Below the pieces are notes generated by a model, which searched no databases, was not told where the DNA came from, and saw only the letters and a list, made by a program, of their open reading frames with translations. From assembly GCA_964426135.1 (NCBI GenBank), contig CAYRPN010000042.1, positions 1 through 43,621 on the forward strand: DNA of 43,621 nt, given 5' to 3'. A program made the translations under genes and the position numbers. Every line of letters begins with the position of its first letter. Positions within the stretch are counted from its first letter, which is position 1. The DNA is from CAYRPN01 sp964426135 (GTDB taxonomy: Bacteria > Planctomycetota > Phycisphaerae > Phycisphaerales > Phycisphaeraceae). Shown here in pieces: positions 19,817 to 28,998 of this stretch.

Positions 19817-20063
19817 CAGAGGTTCCGCGGTTCCCTAACCCCTCCCCAAGAGCCTGAGAACTTTTCGATCGCTTGTTTCCCCGTCGTGGTCGCCATGGGA
19901 TAGCTGGTGCGTGAGTCAGCACATCTCACGCACAGCGGTGAGCAGGCCCGTCCCGAATTGCACTCCGTCGTGTCTGGTCAGGACTGTTCCGAGCGGGCTG
20001 AGAGTTTCACACGCGGAACCCTTTGAGGAGCGTGGATTCTCCGGTGTCCACCGACCCAGCCTC
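19817..20063. other. Intergenic stretch between converging genes, no gene seen
   Basis: It contains a decayed half-copy of the CTCCC-type repeat near 19838-19853 and nothing else that I can support. No terminator with a T-run is visible. Confidence 0.5.
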
Positions 20064-20372
20064 TCACGGCACACAGACCACGCGGAACCCGCCCTTGCCG
20101 TAACGGTTGGCGCCGGCTCCGACGAGCCGGCGGAAGGCGCACCGGTTGTCGCCGGGGCCCGCGTAGCAGGCGGCGCCACGCATGACCGCGCGGAGCTGGC
20201 CCTGGTCGACGGTCTGAATCTGGTTGCGTTCCCTGGGCAGGGCCGCGTACTTGCCGTAGAAATCTTCGCACCACTCCCACACGTTGCCGTGCATGTCGTA
20301 ACGGCCCCAAACGTTGGGCTTGAATTGGCCAACCGGGGCGGCGACGGCGCCGGCTGTGCGAGGAGTGCGCAT
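20064..20372 (-). pseudogene. C-terminal fragment of a formylglycine-generating-enzyme-like (FGE/sulfatase-modifying) protein
   Basis: The 102-residue reading frame from ATG 20372 matches only the C-terminal third of the FGE/SUMF1 family: VWGRYDMHGNVWEWCEDFYG, then RGAACYAGPGDNRCAFRR and GFRVV. Full members have about 250-300 residues; everything N-terminal is missing, because the frame further upstream is only the out-of-frame shadow of the WD40 gene. It follows that gene at 29 bp on the same strand. The Cys in NRCAFRR fits the conserved Cys of the family. It is probably a decayed gene; a fused C-terminal domain lost by frameshift is less likely. Confidence 0.7.
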
Positions 20373-20401
20373 GGCGGTCTCCGAAAGTCCGGCGGCGACG
20401 G

Positions 20402-21652
20402 TCAGCCCGTCAGCGCGTGAACCACGACCTGGCCCGCCATGTCCGCCGCGGCCAGCAGCCGGCCGTTGGGGGCGATGGACAGCGCGGTGATCCAGTCGCC
20501 CAGATCCTTGGCCTTGCCGAAGTCGCGCAGGTGCTTGCCGTCGTCCATCCGCCAGGCGCGGACGAGCTGGTCGCGGCCGGCGGTGAACAGGTGCTTGCCA
20601 TCGGGATGGAAGGCGGCATCGGTGACGCCGCGCAGATGAGCCGGGGTGAGTTCGCGGCGCTTCTGGCCGGTGGCCGGGTCGATGAGAACGATCTTGCCGC
20701 TGTCGCGTTCGCGGTCGATGTTGCCCTGGCAGACGACGAGCCACGTGCCGTCGGGTGAAAACCGCACGACCGAGCAGCCCAGCTTGAGCGACTCACTCAC
20801 GTCCGCCTGCATGTCGCCTGTCACCGCGTTCCAGAAGCGCACGCCCGGCTTGATCGCGCCCTTGTCGCCCAGGAGCGGGAAGTGTTCAGCCGTCACCACG
20901 GTCTTGCCGTCGGGCGAAACGTCCAGTGCGCGGATCCAGTTCTTGGCGCGCCAGCGGCGCCGCTCCTTGCCGGCGGGCACGTCCCAGACGATGACCACGC
21001 CCTGATCGTCGCCGGTGACCAGCGTCTGGCCATCGGGCGTCAGCGCCAGGCCCATCACCCATTCCTTGTGGCCCGCCAGCTCGCGGACAGGTTTCTGCAC
21101 GAGGACCTGCGCCTCCAGCGGCGGCGGGGCGGCGGGCAGCTTGTCCACCTTCTCGACCACGCCGGCGCGGGCGAAGCCGTCGTTGAGCACGATCGCGCCC
21201 GCCTCGCCTGCATCGCTGCGCGTGTCCCAGCACTTGATGGAGCGATCGTTGCTGACCGAGAACAGCATCTTGCCATCGGACGAGCAAAGAATGCGGTTGA
21301 TCTCGTTGGTGTGCCCGCGAAGCCTCTTGATCGGCAGCAGCGGCTTGCTCGCAGGCGCGGGTGTCGTGGATGAATCTTTGGCGGTGTTGGCGGGGGCGCT
21401 TGCGGGGGTACCTGCGGCGCCGCTTTCGGTCGGCAAGCGCCAGATCAGGATGTCGCCGCGTTTGTTGCCGGCGGCGACCTGGTCGTCGCCGATGAAAGCG
21501 ACGCTGGTGATCACATCGCTGTTCCACGGCAGCGCGTGCAGCACCTTGGCGCCGGCGAACGCGTTTTCTTCAGCGGTGGCCGCGGCTGCGCCGGTGGCCA
21601 GGCCGATGATCGGAAGCGCCGAACGCGACAGGATGGATGCTTGGTCACTCAT
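20402..21652 (-). CDS. WD40 repeat protein, triad A
   Basis: A 416-residue beta-propeller-like protein. Repeats carry the usual signature, for example LRGHTNEINRILCSSDGKML...SIKCWD, LAGHKEWVMGLALTPDGQTL...VIVWD, NWIRALDVSPDGKTV, LRGVTDAAFHPDGKHL...VRAWR and GDWITALSIAPNGRLL; about seven blades can be drawn. The start region (SALPIIGLATGAAAATA) could be a poor signal peptide. It lies 228 bp after the DUF1501 gene, separated by a repeat pair, in a same-strand triad with DUF1501 and DUF1549/1553 genes. WD40 propellers are protein-binding platforms; here the partner may be the two exported neighbours, if it is exported. Confidence 0.88.
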   Translation of the reverse strand: MSDQASILSRSALPIIGLATGAAAATAEENAFAGAKVLHALPWNSDVITSVAFIGDDQVAAGNKRGDILIWRLPTESGAAGTPASAPANTAKDSSTTPAPASKPLLPIKRLRGHTNEINRILCSSDGKMLFSVSNDRSIKCWDTRSDAGEAGAIVLNDGFARAGVVEKVDKLPAAPPPLEAQVLVQKPVRELAGHKEWVMGLALTPDGQTLVTGDDQGVVIVWDVPAGKERRRWRAKNWIRALDVSPDGKTVVTAEHFPLLGDKGAIKPGVRFWNAVTGDMQADVSESLKLGCSVVRFSPDGTWLVVCQGNIDRERDSGKIVLIDPATGQKRRELTPAHLRGVTDAAFHPDGKHLFTAGRDQLVRAWRMDDGKHLRDFGKAKDLGDWITALSIAPNGRLLAAADMAGQVVVHALTG

Positions 21653-21712
21653 CAGTTGGGCGGCAAGGGTTTTCGGCTCATGTGCCCACAGTGGTGCCGG
21701 CCTTCTTCTGAT

Positions 21713-21830
21713 TCCCCTCCCTCCGAGGGAGGGGCTAGGGGAGGGTGACTGTCAGAGGGATTGTGGGTCAAACCGTTTCTCAAGCCAACCCTCCCCCGGC
21801 CCCTCCCTGGAAGGGAGGGGAGTTCGACCC
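21713..21830. repeat. Inverted pair of CTCCC-type palindromic repeats
   Basis: Copy one (21713-21747) and copy two (21786-21830) are each palindromic (CCCCTCCCT...AGGGAGGGG with a CCCTCCC/GGGAGGG side block) and lie in opposite orientation, 38 bp apart, like a BIME. They fill the gap between the DUF1501 and WD40 genes. Confidence 0.8.
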
Positions 21831-21880
21831 AACCGCATTCACGTCAGCACCAATCTCGGGGCATGAGCCAGGTCTTCGTC

Positions 21881-23155
21881 CTACGCGAGAATCTCCTTGA
21901 TCGGCCGCGACCCTTCCGGCGTCAGCCAGACGGGGCGTGCGCCCAGATAGTGCTTGGCGCGGGGGTTCACGCCCAGCGCCGTGTAGATCGTGGCGAAGAG
22001 GTCCCCCTCGGTGACGGGGTTCTCAGCCACCTCGAAGCCGTCGCGATCGGTGGCGCCGTAGTGCTGGCCGCCCTTGACGCCGCAGCCGCTGAGCGCGACC
22101 GTCCACGCCCGGCCGAAGTGGTCGCGGCCGTTGCGGTTGTTGATGGCGGGCGTCCGGCCGAACTCGCTCATCCAGACCACCAGCGTGTCCTGCAGCAACC
22201 CGCGCTGTTGGAGATCATCCAGCAGCGACGACCACGCCGGATCGAGGATGGAGAAATTCGCCTTGCTGATGGGGAAGTTGTCGTGGTGGGTGTCGTAGCC
22301 GTACTGCCCGATCTCGACGAAAGGCACGCCGGCCTCGACGAGCTTGAGCGCGGTGAAGCAGCCGCGTCCGAAGTTCGTGTCGCCGTAGCGGGCCTTGGCT
22401 TTCGCCCACTCTTCGCCCATGTCGAAAATTTTGCGAGCCTTCATCAGGCGGAGCGTGCGCAGTTCCGCGGTGCGATGGGAGGCGAAGGGCTGCGCCTGGT
22501 GCGTGGCGGCGCGCTGCTGCTCCATGAAGTGAAGCAAATCGCCGCGGCGATCCTGCACCTCCTGCGGAACGCCGGGCGAGGTGAACGACGGCGGCTTGCC
22601 GTCCTCGCTCAGTTGGAACGGCTCGTACTGCGGCCCCAGGAAACCTGCGCCGCCGCTGCCGGTGGGCCCCATGCGGATGAAGCTGGGCAGATCAGCTTCG
22701 GGATGATCGAGGTACTTGGCGATCACCGCGCCGATCTCCGGGTACGGCACGCGGTCGCTCTGCGGATAGCCCGTGTGCATGTGGTACCCGCCGATGCCGT
22801 GGTCCACCGACTTGGTCTTCATGCTGCGGATGATGGCGAGCTTGTCGGCGTGCCTGGCGATGCCGGGCAGGTACTCGCAGACCTCGATGCCCGGAACATT
22901 CGTCTTGATCGGCGCGAAGGGCCCGCCGGTGGGCCGGCCGGGCTTCATGTCGAACGTGTCCGTCTGGCTCACGCCGCCTTCCATGTAGAGCAGGATGCAG
23001 CGCTTGGCGGATCGCCTGGCCTCGGCGGCAATGGTGTGCGAGCCGAAGAGCGCGCCGAAGTTGGCCACCGCCATGCCCGTGCTGGTCAGCAGCGTGCCTT
23101 TGAGCAGGCTGCGGCGGGAGAGGTGCTCGGTGTTGTGGAGCGATTGCGGGGGCAT
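21881..23155 (-). CDS. DUF1501 family exported protein, triad A
   Basis: A 424-residue DUF1501 protein with Tat motif SRRSLLKG (residues 13-20). Family features include YMEGGVSQTDTFDMKPGRPTGGPF, RSMKTKSVDHGIGGYHMHTG, SEFGRTPAINNRNGRDHFGRAW and GATDRDGFEV. It is shorter than modules 1 and 2 and ends GSRPIKEILA, the subtype shared with the gene at 26283. Start at 23155 has AGGA eight bases upstream and follows the DUF1549/1553 stop by 13 bases, so the two genes are one transcript. Confidence 0.93.
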   Translation of the reverse strand: MPPQSLHNTEHLSRRSLLKGTLLTSTGMAVANFGALFGSHTIAAEARRSAKRCILLYMEGGVSQTDTFDMKPGRPTGGPFAPIKTNVPGIEVCEYLPGIARHADKLAIIRSMKTKSVDHGIGGYHMHTGYPQSDRVPYPEIGAVIAKYLDHPEADLPSFIRMGPTGSGGAGFLGPQYEPFQLSEDGKPPSFTSPGVPQEVQDRRGDLLHFMEQQRAATHQAQPFASHRTAELRTLRLMKARKIFDMGEEWAKAKARYGDTNFGRGCFTALKLVEAGVPFVEIGQYGYDTHHDNFPISKANFSILDPAWSSLLDDLQQRGLLQDTLVVWMSEFGRTPAINNRNGRDHFGRAWTVALSGCGVKGGQHYGATDRDGFEVAENPVTEGDLFATIYTALGVNPRAKHYLGARPVWLTPEGSRPIKEILA

Positions 23156-23168
23156 GGTTCACGTCCTG

Positions 23169-24794
23169 TCAGCGATTGAATCGGAACTCGGAGCACGACA
23201 CGAGCACCCACAGCGCTTCCTCGATGCGCTGGGCGGGGGCCTTGGCCTGGTTCGCGTCTTTGGGATTTTTCACTTCCACGCTCAGGTACTGCGCGAATCG
23301 CTGCCGCTCGGCGTCGGTGGGACGCCGGCTGAGCGTCGAGAGGAACATGCGATCCACCTTGGCTTCCACCGGCTCGGCGCCACTCAGCAGCATCTGAGCG
23401 AGGTTGTTCTTGTTCGGCCGGCACAGGCCGCGGTGGAGATCGCCGTTGTGGAAATACAGGTGCTCGGCCAGCGTGCTCTGGAACGCGCCCCGCCCGTCCG
23501 TCGGCTCGCCGAAGTACTTCAGGTACGTCTCCATCGACATGCTCTTGCCGGCGGCAACCTCGTCTGTTCCCGTCGCCATCGCCAGCGACGAAAGCAGTTC
23601 CTCCGCGCCCAGCGGTCGGACGCGGGCGCGCTCGTAGTGCGGCAGCAACGGCTCGGTATTCGCGCCCAGGTCCGTCACCTGATACGCGTTACTGCTGACG
23701 ATCTCCCGGATGAGCCACTTCACGTCGCACCCATGCTCGACGAAGGCCGCCGTCAGCGCATCGAGCAACTGCGGGTGGCTCACGTCGCCCTTCTCCGTGA
23801 AGTCATCGACCGGGTGTACGAAGCCGCGACCCATCAACTGGGCCCAGATGCGGTTGACCGCGGCCCGCGCGAAGTAGGGATTCTCCTTTGCCGTGATCCA
23901 CTCCACGACCTTGGCCCGGCGCGAGAACACCGGCTTGGGCGGCGCCTCCTTGGGCTTGACCTTCGGCTCGACGAAATCCTTGGGCAGCTCCGGCTCAACC
24001 AACTCCGCGCCGCTGAGGAACCGGGGCTTGAGCGGATCGCCTTCCTTCTTGCCGCCGGACTTTTTCTCGCCCGGCTTGGCCGCCTTGGCGGGGTCGGCAA
24101 ACGTCACCTCGCCCGTGCTCTTCTCCGCGACCACGTGCTTCTTGACATTCGGCGCAGGCTCCGTCTCCACGACTGACGTGCGGACGAAGAAGCCCACCAT
24201 GCCGAAGTAATCCTTCTGCGTCAGCGGCTCGTACGGATGATCGTGGCACTGGGCGCATTGAATCTGCTTGCCCAGGAACAGACGCGCGACGGCGGTGGTC
24301 GTATCGTTCGTGCCGCCGGTGGCGACGTAGAAGAGGGCCGTGCCGTCTTCCTCGGCGGTGAGCAGCCTGGCGACGATGCGGTCGTACGGGTCGTTGGCCG
24401 CAAACCGCTCGCTGAGCCACTGGCGGAATCCCTCGCGCTGCTTCTGGCTGACGCCCTTGGGGAATCGGCCCAACAGCGCCACGTCCCACACCTGCGCCTG
24501 CTGCCGGGCGTAGCGCGGGTCCGACAGCAGCTTGTCGATCAGCTTCTGCCGCTTGTCCGCGCCGGCGTCATCGAGAAACGCCCCGGCTTCCTCGTAACTG
24601 GGGATCACCCCGACCAGATCGAGATACACCCGGCGAAGAAACACTTCATCGCTCGCCAGGCCAGGCGTCGCGATCTTCTCCTTGTCCCAGCCCGCTTTGA
24701 TCTGGCGGTCGATGACCTCGCGCAGAGATTCCGCCGCGAGCGCATGGCCGGCGGCGGCGAGCAACGCGATGGCGAGCGTCAAGGTGCGGATCAT
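23169..24794 (-). CDS. Short DUF1549-DUF1553 exported protein without PSCyt1, triad A
   Basis: A 541-residue protein with a signal peptide (IRTLTLAIALLAAAGHALA) that goes straight into DUF1549; the N-terminal PSCyt1 haem domain of modules 1 and 2 is absent. A single CAQCHDHPYEP motif (residue 180) remains. A Lys/Pro/Glu-rich linker (about 240-300) separates DUF1549 from DUF1553 (ARAAVNRIWAQLMGRG). Ends SCSEFRFNR, matching the protein at 28886-30718. First gene of the triad A operon. Confidence 0.92.
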   Translation of the reverse strand: MIRTLTLAIALLAAAGHALAAESLREVIDRQIKAGWDKEKIATPGLASDEVFLRRVYLDLVGVIPSYEEAGAFLDDAGADKRQKLIDKLLSDPRYARQQAQVWDVALLGRFPKGVSQKQREGFRQWLSERFAANDPYDRIVARLLTAEEDGTALFYVATGGTNDTTTAVARLFLGKQIQCAQCHDHPYEPLTQKDYFGMVGFFVRTSVVETEPAPNVKKHVVAEKSTGEVTFADPAKAAKPGEKKSGGKKEGDPLKPRFLSGAELVEPELPKDFVEPKVKPKEAPPKPVFSRRAKVVEWITAKENPYFARAAVNRIWAQLMGRGFVHPVDDFTEKGDVSHPQLLDALTAAFVEHGCDVKWLIREIVSSNAYQVTDLGANTEPLLPHYERARVRPLGAEELLSSLAMATGTDEVAAGKSMSMETYLKYFGEPTDGRGAFQSTLAEHLYFHNGDLHRGLCRPNKNNLAQMLLSGAEPVEAKVDRMFLSTLSRRPTDAERQRFAQYLSVEVKNPKDANQAKAPAQRIEEALWVLVSCSEFRFNR

Positions 24795-25063
24795 GGGCAG
24801 TGTCTCAGCGTTTCACATCAGCTCCCGGATCGGCTCGCCGAACGGCCCGATCGTCAGAAAAGATCGACGCGAAACGAACCCGGCGCAGCACCCGGGGATT
24901 GTCGGTTCAGCGTGGGACATCATGGTTTCTCATGACGCTCGCAAGGATCAAGTGGAACGCGCCAGCCGCTCAGTATTCGCAAAGTCTTCCCGATCCACTT
25001 GCCCGTCGCCTCCGCGACTTGCGACTCCGTCAACATTCTGGACCGCCCGTCTCCCGGTCATTG

Positions 25064-25290
25064 TCAAATCTCCTCTGCAGGCAACGCCCGGTTCCAGATT
25101 GTCAGTTCGTTGATGCGTCCGCGCAGGGATATGAGCTGTGGTACATGGGGGCGTTCAAGTGCGGGTGATGGCGGAAGTGCATTAGTCGTTTGAGTCCGAT
25201 TCGGAATTGCGGGCTTTGCGAGCATCGCCTCCGGCTCGTACTGCCGCGCGATGAGTTCATCGGCGCTGCCACTGGGGGAGTCGACTTGCC
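25064..25290 (-). pseudogene. Remnant of a LamG-like domain protein
   Basis: A minus-strand frame ending at 25064 reads RGRINELTIWNRALPAEEI, the typical end of a LamG/concanavalin-type domain (GRIDE...IWNRALSAEEI), preceded by a short open stretch (DELIARQYEPEAMLAKP) and no start codon that I can defend. The domain core is missing, so this is a 3' remnant. The rest of 24795-25639 shows no gene. LamG domains are often fused to DUF1549/1553 or FecR-type proteins in planctomycetes, so it may be debris of the neighbouring family. Confidence 0.42.
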
Positions 25291-25639
25291 GTCATTGTCG
25301 GGAATTCGATGAAGCGTGAGGCGAACTCGCGGCCGACAGCGCGCAGGCGTGCCAAATCCAATCACCGCGTTCCGCCTAAGCTGCTTAGCCGACTACGGCC
25401 CAATCCCGCGAACAATTCAGTATGAATCAGGATCGGGCGCTAGAGAGAGTCACGGTTCGTCGCACGCGAACCGCCGTCCTGGCCGCTCAAGCACGAAGTG
25501 CCGTCGGAAGCGGGGAAGTACGCGTCTCGACGAACACTTGTAGAATGGTGCGCCCGTGAGGCGACCGAAGCCCGCGGGATCCTCGATGGACCGTTCCTGG
25601 GACAGGAACCGCACCGCACTTCAAGAGAAAGGCACCACC

Positions 25640-26191
25640 ATGTCGCATGTCATCCGAACCGCCATCGCGCTCGCTCTGGTTTTGAAATGCTCCGCTCTTG
25701 CACTTGCGGATGATGAGGCCAAGGGCGTCACTCTCGATGTCAAAAACGAGGCTGTGAAGAGAATCGAGGTCAGCCACACCCAGATCGGCTTCTCCAGCAC
25801 CAGAATCTTCTATGTTCTGGGCGGGCAGAGCGCGGTCGTCGTGATTCATATCGACAACGCGGACAAGAAGTTCCCGGTTGGCGGAAAAGTCCACCTGTTT
25901 GCCAAGGGCATCACCGCGGACGACTTGAGCAAGTGGGTCAACAACCAGCATTCCGACGGCCTGTTCCCGGATGTTCCCGAGCCCGTCGCGACGCACCAGC
26001 TCAAGGCTGATTCGATCAAGACGACGTCGAGCAAGCGGGTCGGTCAGGAGAAAGATGGCTTCGCCGGTGACATCTACGACAAGTACTCCGTCGAAGTTGA
26101 AGCGGGCACGATCGATGTGCAGAAGAATCTGAAGCTTCAAGGCTTCAAGGACTCCGCGACGGTCTACATGAAGGCGCCAGCGAAGGAATGA
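25640..26191 (+). CDS. Small secreted protein of unknown function
   Basis: A 183-residue protein. ATG 25640 is preceded by GAGAAAGG and gives a signal peptide at once (RTAIALALVLKCSALALA, cleavage before DDEAKG). The mature part is hydrophilic, with alternating beta-type segments (GGQSAVVVIHIDNADKKF; KVHLFAKGITADDL) and no cysteine. I do not recognise the family. It stands alone between the two divergent triads. Confidence 0.75.
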   Translation: MSHVIRTAIALALVLKCSALALADDEAKGVTLDVKNEAVKRIEVSHTQIGFSSTRIFYVLGGQSAVVVIHIDNADKKFPVGGKVHLFAKGITADDLSKWVNNQHSDGLFPDVPEPVATHQLKADSIKTTSSKRVGQEKDGFAGDIYDKYSVEVEAGTIDVQKNLKLQGFKDSATVYMKAPAKE

Positions 26192-26282
26192 ACCGGTTCA
26201 CCAGCGGATACCGGGTCTGCCTCGATGCAGACAACGGGAAGTGCGCAAGTAACCGCCGCGGACTACCGCTCAATCAAACTGC

Positions 26283-27635
26283 ATGCAGGATATTCGAGCC
26301 ACTGCGAGATCGGCGAGCGATTGCCGGCGCGTTCCGACCTGTGTTCGCGAGGATCACAGCCTGTCTCGCCGCTGTTTCCTGCAGGGCGTGGTTGCCGGCG
26401 GCGCTGCATTTGGCGGGTTCAATCGCCTCTTCGCCGAAGACACCGCCGCCAGCGCCCGCAAGGCGCACAAGCATGTCATCCTGCTCTTCATGTCCGGCGG
26501 GCCTTCGCAGTTTGAAACGTGGGACCCCAAGCCCGGCCGGCCCACCGGCGGGCCGCACATGACCATTCCCACGTCCATCCCGGGCGTGCATTTCGATGAG
26601 TACATGCCCAACCTGGCGCGGCTGGCCAACCGCATGGTCACGGTCCGCTCGATGACCAGCAATCAGGGCGACCACACACTGGGCGCGTTCCTGGCGCAGA
26701 CGGCGTACCAGCCCACGCAGATCATCGCTCCGCCGCCGCACTGGCTGAGCATCTGTTCGCGCCTGCTGCCTTCGCCGGACAAGGACCTGCCGGCCTACGT
26801 GAACATCGGCAAGGAAGGCGACTCGCTGGCGGTGCCCGGCGCCGGCTACCTGGGGCCGCGATACGACGGGCTGTATTGCCCGGGCAACGGCGAGCCGCCA
26901 CAGGATCTGCCCAAGGGCGTGACGCGGGAGCAGCTTGCCGCGATGCAGCGTCGCCAGAAGCTACGGGCGGCACTGGGTGAAGGCTTCAAGCAGGGCCGCG
27001 ATCCGCAACTGGTGCAGACCCACGACGGCGCGTACGAGCAGATGCAGAAGCTGATCGCCCAGAGCGACCTCTTCGACATCAGCAAGGAGAAGCCGGAGGA
27101 TGTGCAGCGATATGGCAAGACGAAGTTCGGGCGCGACTGCCTGATGGCGCGCCGGCTGGTGGAGAAAGGCGTGTCCTTCGTGCGCGTGCAGCACCAGAAC
27201 GGCTTGGCGTGGGACAAGCACCGCCGGGCCTTCGAGAGTCAGCGGCACATCACCACCGAGTTCGACATCGCCACCGGCGCTCTGATCGACGACCTGATCG
27301 CCCGCGGCCTGTGGCAGGACACGCTGCTGATCCTGATGGGTGAATTCGGCCGAACGCCCGACCTGCTGGGCCAGGGTTCACCGGGACGCAACCACTGGAC
27401 CAAGAGCTGGTCGCTCTCCTTCGGCGGGTGTGGTTTGAAGGAGGGCGTCGTCGTCGGCGCGACCAACGAGAACGGCACGGACATCAAGGATCGGCCGGTG
27501 ACGATTCACGATCTGTTCTGCACCTTCTACCGCGCGCTGGGGCTGAACCCGCACAAGGAGTTGTTCTTCGAGGGCCGGCCGATCCCGCTGGTGGAGGACA
27601 AGAAAGGCAAGGCGATTGCCGAGGCGCTGGCGTAG
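26283..27635 (+). CDS. DUF1501 family exported protein, triad B
   Basis: A 450-residue DUF1501 protein with Tat motif SRRCFLQGVVAGG (residues 28-40), MSGGPSQFETWDPKPGRPTGGP, GEFGRTPDLLGQGSPGRNHW and GATNENGTDI. The ATG at 26283 has no clear Shine-Dalgarno and gives a long N-region; no better in-frame start is visible. Closest in architecture to the DUF1501 protein of triad A. Leads an operon with the WD40 and DUF1549/1553 genes. Confidence 0.9.
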   Translation: MQDIRATARSASDCRRVPTCVREDHSLSRRCFLQGVVAGGAAFGGFNRLFAEDTAASARKAHKHVILLFMSGGPSQFETWDPKPGRPTGGPHMTIPTSIPGVHFDEYMPNLARLANRMVTVRSMTSNQGDHTLGAFLAQTAYQPTQIIAPPPHWLSICSRLLPSPDKDLPAYVNIGKEGDSLAVPGAGYLGPRYDGLYCPGNGEPPQDLPKGVTREQLAAMQRRQKLRAALGEGFKQGRDPQLVQTHDGAYEQMQKLIAQSDLFDISKEKPEDVQRYGKTKFGRDCLMARRLVEKGVSFVRVQHQNGLAWDKHRRAFESQRHITTEFDIATGALIDDLIARGLWQDTLLILMGEFGRTPDLLGQGSPGRNHWTKSWSLSFGGCGLKEGVVVGATNENGTDIKDRPVTIHDLFCTFYRALGLNPHKELFFEGRPIPLVEDKKGKAIAEALA

Positions 27636-27643
27636 GGCTGATG

Positions 27644-27716
27644 AAAGCACCGCCCCGACAGGGCGGTGCCGGGACAACCCACGACGCACAAGCACCGCCC
27701 TGTCGGGACGGTGCTT
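27644..27716. repeat. Pair of GCACCGCCC-type palindromes, inverted to each other
   Basis: GCACCGCCC-CGACA-GGGCGGTGC (about 27648-27670) is followed by an inverted partner (about 27691-27715). The pair fills the 87-bp gap between DUF1501 and WD40 genes and covers the place where a ribosome binding site would be. Confidence 0.75.
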
Positions 27717-27722
27717 CACACC

Positions 27723-28793
27723 ATGCCTGACAAGCTCACTAAACTCGACAAGGTTTTCTGGATCGACGACGGCGCCAAGCGCGGGCCGATGACGATGGCG
27801 CGGGTGCGCTTCCATCCGACGGCGCCGAAGCTCGTGGCCCAGTGCGTGGATCGCAGGCTGGCGGTGTGGGATCTGAACGCCGCGCCGGGCAAGGAGAAGA
27901 AGGGCAGCAGCAACGCCGTGACCGGGTCGTGGTATTGCGAGCACGTAGCGGGCTGGATTCGCGGCTTCGACATCGACGCGACCGGGGGCCGCATGGTCAC
28001 CGGCGGCTCGGATCGCGCCTTGAAAGTGTGGGCGTGGGATGCCGCCGCCTCCGCCGCCGGCTCCGGAAGCGGCGCACCGGCGGCCAAACCCATCACCGAG
28101 GTGAAGCCCGCGCACGACGGCTGGGTGGAGGCCGCGGTGTTCTCGCCCGACGGCAGGCACATCGCCACGGTCGGCGCTGATCGCAAGGTGAAGATCTGGA
28201 ACGCCGCCGACCTCAAGCCGCTGCACACGCTCGAAGGCCACACGAACTATCCGCGCGACGCCGCTTTCTCGCCCGACGGCAAATGGCTCTTCACCGCCGG
28301 CGAGGATGGCGTGGTGCTCGTCATCGACGCGGCGACATTCGCCGTCACCGGCCGCATCGAGTTCGGCAACAGCAACGAGCAGCAGGGTCAGAACCCGGGC
28401 CTCAGCGGCGCGCTGAGCGTGTCGGTCAGCAGGGACAGCAGATATGTCGCGGTCGCCGGCGGCGGCGGCAGCGTGATGGTCTACGAGATCGCCTCGCTCA
28501 AGCCCGTGGCGACGGACAAGTTCGATTCACAGGTGGCGCTGAGCCGGGCGGCGGACCTGATCGCCATGGGCGAAGGCACCGTCACGCTCTTCCGCTACGA
28601 CGCCGGCCAGTTCAAGCCGGCGGTGATCGACGAAAAGAAAAAGACCAGCACGCTGGCGAAAGCGATCCCCGGCCAGAAGCTCGGCGAGATCAAACGCGGT
28701 GACTTTGCCAAGGGCATCGATTTTTCGCTCGATGGCAAGCTGCTGGCGCTGGGCAAGAGCGATGGTACTGTGGAAGTGTGGAGCATCGCGTGA
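27723..28793 (+). CDS. WD40 repeat protein, triad B
   Basis: A 356-residue WD40 protein starting at ATG 27723; an upstream in-frame ATG at 27666 would lie inside the palindrome pair. Blades are visible as VAGWIRGFDIDATGGRM...LKVWAWD, HDGWVEAAVFSPDGRHI...VKIWN, HTNYPRDAAFSPDGKWLF and AKGIDFSLDGKLL...VEVWSI. No signal peptide is seen, unlike its exported neighbours, so it may act in the cytoplasm, for example on the partners before Tat export. About 60 residues shorter than the triad A homologue. Confidence 0.88.
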   Translation: MPDKLTKLDKVFWIDDGAKRGPMTMARVRFHPTAPKLVAQCVDRRLAVWDLNAAPGKEKKGSSNAVTGSWYCEHVAGWIRGFDIDATGGRMVTGGSDRALKVWAWDAAASAAGSGSGAPAAKPITEVKPAHDGWVEAAVFSPDGRHIATVGADRKVKIWNAADLKPLHTLEGHTNYPRDAAFSPDGKWLFTAGEDGVVLVIDAATFAVTGRIEFGNSNEQQGQNPGLSGALSVSVSRDSRYVAVAGGGGSVMVYEIASLKPVATDKFDSQVALSRAADLIAMGEGTVTLFRYDAGQFKPAVIDEKKKTSTLAKAIPGQKLGEIKRGDFAKGIDFSLDGKLLALGKSDGTVEVWSIA

Positions 28794-28820
28794 ATGGTGG
28801 ATGAAGTGGGCGTCCTCCGG

Positions 28821-28998
28821 CTCCCCTCCCTTCCAGGGAGGGGCAGGGGGAGGGTCGGGCGCACGGATACTGGATAGCGACGGATATGAAGATGACACGC
28901 AATGAGTCCGGCTTGATCGAACGTCGGCGCGAAAGCGGTGCCGCGCGGTTCACTTACGCTCGACCCTCCCCCAACCCCTCCCTAAGAGGGAGGGGAGT
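28821..28998. repeat. Inverted pair of CTCCC-type palindromic repeats overlapping a coding start
   Basis: Copies at 28821-28857 and 28962-28998 face each other. The second lies inside the open reading frame of the next gene and is translated as RPSPNPSLRGRG. Confidence 0.8.

Noticed and set aside
21761..23179. 472-codon plus-strand ORF
   Set aside because: Antisense shadow of the DUF1501 gene of triad A; Arg/Ala/Glu-rich composition without a fold.
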